The notes under the pieces were generated by a model. That model was not told where the DNA came from. It saw only the letters and a program-made list of their open reading frames with translations, and did not search any database. Positions 61,145-64,000 of a stretch of DNA of 64,000 nt are shown here, in pieces. A program made the position numbers and the translations under genes. The DNA is from Lycorma delicatula (taxonomy: Eukaryota; Arthropoda; Insecta; Hemiptera; Fulgoridae). The stretch is from contig NC_134465.1 in NCBI RefSeq assembly GCF_047948215.1, forward strand, positions 10,702,522 through 10,766,521, given 5' to 3'. The number at the start of each line of letters is the position of its first letter. The stretch's first letter is position 1.

Positions 61145-62316
61145 TAACACGTTAGCTGTGGTACAGCGCATATATTTGCTGTAATAGGGAGTTGCTCTAT
61201 CCTTGTCGTTGTTTGCGTAATTCCAGTACAGTGCTGAACGCTAAGTTATTTACCTTAACTCTTGCGCTATATGAGCCTCATTGTTGCTGTATTGTACTTT
61301 ACGACTGTGTGTTACAGCACATAATGTGCCATATGTAATGAATATTTTATTTCTCTTTATAACTAAAAATATTTTTTTTAATGATTTTATAGTCTACAAT
61401 ATCTCTCAGAAAATATGTAAACTAACTCTAGTTAAACATTTCTTTTATAGATATGCTTATTTAGCATCTACTCATAATAATTATTACGGGTAATTTTGCT
61501 GGATTGTGCCATGCCAGCATAATTTCTTTTATTAAAATATGAAAAATTTTCAATAAGAATATTTTTTATTGTAATTTATAATGGTATATATATAATTAAT
61601 TTATAGTATTAATTTAATAAAGATGAAAAATAAAATTAAGAATTTCAAACTATATAAATGATAAAATAACATTCAATATTTATGAATTTAAAAAAAGCTT
61701 TTTTCACAATCACATCACAAAATAAATTATGCTGAAAAAAGTAATTAAGTCATAAATAAATCAATTTAATTATTTAATAATGTGGATGATGTTTATAAGC
61801 AAATGTATAAACATTTTAAGTGCAGTGATTCAAACTCAAATATCTGGTAATAAATTTTATGTTTCATCAAGTATTTATATTATTAAAATATATATTTGAA
61901 TGGATGTTTTTTTAAAAAAATATATTTAAACAAATATTTCATTTAGGAATAAGATGACAAATCAAAACAGTGAGCAATGGATTAGGTGATGTAATATAAT
62001 TAATTTAATTTATAAATAAAAACCAGCATTTACAAGATTAAGTAGTATTATGAATGATTTATGGAACAACTTGTCATAAAAATATATGAAAAGGAAATAA
62101 AGTTGTCAGAAAGAGATTAAAAACCAATGTGTTATGCGGTACGGCACAAATGCATACCAAATGAAAATCCAAGGTCGATCAGTTCAGTATATAGAATAAA
62201 TCCATAAAAAAACTACATACACCGTACAAAACCTCAGGACGAGCCAATATGCGCCATAACGCATAGTAGGCAATTACTACACAGCATCACAGTTGTCGGT
62301 GCAGCAAAATGGTTAA
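61145..62316. mobile_element. Possible TTAA-flanked non-autonomous element (weak)
   Basis: TTTAACACGTTAGCTGTGGT, then ACAGCGCATA, stands at the left. ATGGTTAAG stands at the right, preceded by CpG-bearing words (GTTATGCGGTACGGCACAAA, CGCCATAACGCATAG). The two edges are compositionally alike and both include TTAA, the piggyBac-type target, but the inverted match is poor (roughly half of the first 20 bases). No transposase is present. Confidence 0.25.
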
Positions 62317-62539
62317 GTTCCCTATTTTATCTGCAGCAGCGAACATGTTAATAAACAAAATAAGAACATAACCAACAAAAATGAAAAAATACTCATTAAT
62401 ATGTAATACATACCATTACAAGGTGATCTTCCACTGAAGTCTTGGACCAAAAGAGTGTGCTTGTAATGCAATTGTAAACAAAAAATGCATTTGCTTGCTC
62501 TTAATTGCCCTGGCCAAGATGGTAGAATAACACCTATCT

Positions 62540-62592
62540 GATTATACAAGGTATAATCTGGTTAGAGGTCTTGCTAAAACAAGACCTCTAAC
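62540..62592. repeat. Two adjacent perfect hairpins
   Basis: GATTATAC-AAG-GTATAATC (62540-62558) is followed at once by GTTAGAGGTCTTG (62561-62573), loop CTAAAA, and its exact complement CAAGACCTCTAAC (62580-62592). They are intronic. They could be an element end or structured RNA. Confidence 0.7.
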
Positions 62593-63593
62593 TTAACTTA
62601 CTGATCAGCATGACAAAATATAACATTTTATAAAAAAAGATTAGAAATTAATGACTTATTTTGAAAGTTACATGCAAATAGTACTTTCAAAAGAGCCAAT
62701 TTTAGTTAGTCAGTGCCCAACGACACTATGATTATGGTATCCCTCTTGAAATGATTAGCAAATAAGTTTAGTGTCTGGCCAAGTAAAATATTTAATCTTT
62801 GCTGTTTATTCATGTAACATGTTTTTGTCGAAATGAGTGTTATTAAAAATTTCATATTGTTCAATGTAGAGATTTTGGTTTTTACGTACTATGTTTAGAA
62901 TATGCATATTGTGGTTTTTAAATTCTATTAAGTAATTTACAAAGGATAATTCTGTCGCTGCATACAGTGCCTGTTCTTTCATCATTGGGTGGGTAAATAT
63001 CCAGTTCAATGTACATCTGACAAAAACAATAACTTAAATGGACAAAAACAGCATATGTGAAATATATTGTTCAATTACATACTAAAACAATTTTCTAACT
63101 ATTTTAAGATGAGCCCTCGTAAAAACAGGGCCAGTTGTAATTTCACTGATGAAGGTGCTAAACATTTAACAATGAAATGATCTACTAGTAAGTATAATTT
63201 CCATAAAATTCTACAAATGATTCTTTATTAACTTCATAAATGTATAACAAATTAATTTTTTTTATTTTACATTTTACTTACTTATCACATTACTTTGAAC
63301 ATTGGTATTCAATTAATAACACTCAAAATGATAAATCTGAAAATGGAGAGCACTAACTGCTAAACATAATTAAGTTTACATATAATTTTAAGCAGTTTGA
63401 TATAAAAACAAAAATAATAAAAGGTAACAGAAAATAATAATATATAAAGTGTAAAATGATTGTAATATTAATCCAAATCACAATGAACAAAAAAAAGATC
63501 AACATTATTATAGTTACAGACTAAGCTGATAAAAATTTGTCACACAGAAAAATAATTACAAAAATTACAATTATAACTTTAAACATTTCTTAC

Positions 63594-63761
63594 ATTGAAA
63601 AATTATTAGAAGATACAGAACTTGTAAAACTATTGAAGTCATCAAAATAAACATCGTTATCTGGATCAAACAATACTGATGACTTTGTCTTTGATTTAGT
63701 ATTATAAGGTGTTTCTTGATCAATAGTCTTCATATCGCTGATGGCCGAATGTGAAATTCCT
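63594..63761 (-). CDS. ArfGAP3: ArfGAP2/3-type protein, most upstream coding exon in the window
   Basis: A 168-bp exon with acceptor TTTGTTACAG and donor AT|GTAAGAAATG. The first base A completes a codon begun upstream (phase 2, probably the arginine before GIS), then it reads GISHSAISDMKTIDQETP, a charged segment, FDPDNDVYFDDFNSF and SSNNFS. GISHS..(S/T)(D/E)M..I(D/E)QE is the conserved block in ArfGAP2/3 between the coatomer-binding central region and the Glo3 motif. ArfGAP2/3 stimulates GTP hydrolysis on Arf1 during COPI coat cycling at the Golgi, using an N-terminal zinc-finger GAP domain. That domain is not in the window, and its exons must lie to the right of 64000 on the minus strand. 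Confidence 0.93.
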
Positions 63762-64000
63762 CTGTAACAAATAGTATCAATAACATATAATTTACATTAA
63801 AAAAACTTGCACACAAGATGATCTACAAATTAAACCATTAACATAAGAGTATTTTACCAATTTTAATGAAATGGCAGATTTTTTTGCCTAAACCAAAACT
63901 GATGTAGCATACATTTTTTCTCTACAGGCTTCCCTTTAGCAGAAAAATTATTTATAATTTTTCAATAGGAACACCCAAATAAGGAATAAAGTCCATACAA
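63762..64000 (-). other. Start of the next upstream ArfGAP intron
   Basis: AT-rich sequence with no further exon visible before the window ends. Confidence 0.6.

Larger units (their letters stand above)
60609..63593 (-). other. ArfGAP intron of 2,985 bp
   Basis: Flanked on the minus strand by AT|GTAAGAAATG at 63593 and TTTGCAG at 60609. Contains a GC-shifted region at 61145-62316 and a pair of perfect hairpins at 62540-62592. The frames at 61281-61493 (+), 62322-62549 (-) and 62806-63009 (-) are not recognised. Confidence 0.8.

Overview
The window is nuclear DNA from an animal, most likely an insect. It is very A+T-rich and almost gene-empty. There are spliced exons with GT/AG borders, tRNA-derived SINEs, poly(A)-tailed retroposon ends and many decayed Tc1/mariner-type copies. 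There are no operons, Shine-Dalgarno sites, rRNA or CRISPR arrays. Several repeats (the SINE at 18.4 and 37.4 kb, the repeat at 0.6-1.0 kb) resemble ones I associate with hemipteran genomes. That assignment is recollection, not something proved here.

One gene is firmly supported: the 3' half of an ArfGAP2/3-type Arf GTPase-activating protein on the minus strand (Drosophila ArfGAP3 / vertebrate ARFGAP2-3). Four consecutive coding exons lie at 63594-63761, 60305-60608, 53253-53459 and 46039-46059. All junction phases agree, and the last exon codes for only six residues plus the stop. The zinc-finger GAP domain lies beyond the right edge. The introns, 2,985, 6,845 and 7,193 bp long, are full of transposon debris. 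One more plausible exon, unrecognised, is at 2549-2632 (+).

Layout. 0-14 kb: unique AT-rich DNA with an interspersed repeat (0.6-1.0 kb), the candidate exon, a transposase C-terminus (6.6 kb) and a Penelope-like GIY-YIG remnant (7.7-8.1 kb). 14-20 kb: a decayed repetitive gene, a poly(A)-ended retroposon tail with 241-bp tandem units, and a full-length SINE. 24-30 kb: a block of locally higher GC with fold-back elements at 25.6 and 27.1 kb and a 1.42-kb mariner-like element with ~300-bp inverted ends. 30-41 kb: mostly empty, with a hAT-like end, a SINE and a LINE tail. 41-46 kb: a mariner, a 432-bp fold-back and a Tc1 relic. 46-64 kb: the ArfGAP gene with its intronic insertions.

The most interesting object lies in the 6.8-kb ArfGAP intron: a ~3.9-kb element (53774-57698) bounded by diverged inverted repeats of ~590 bp. 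It carries, opposite to the host gene, a decayed ORF of a widespread uncharacterised family. Upstream of that ORF are three textbook heat-shock elements, one with four perfect alternating units, followed by a TATA box. This suggests a DNA transposon whose transposase-like gene was, or is, driven by HSF.
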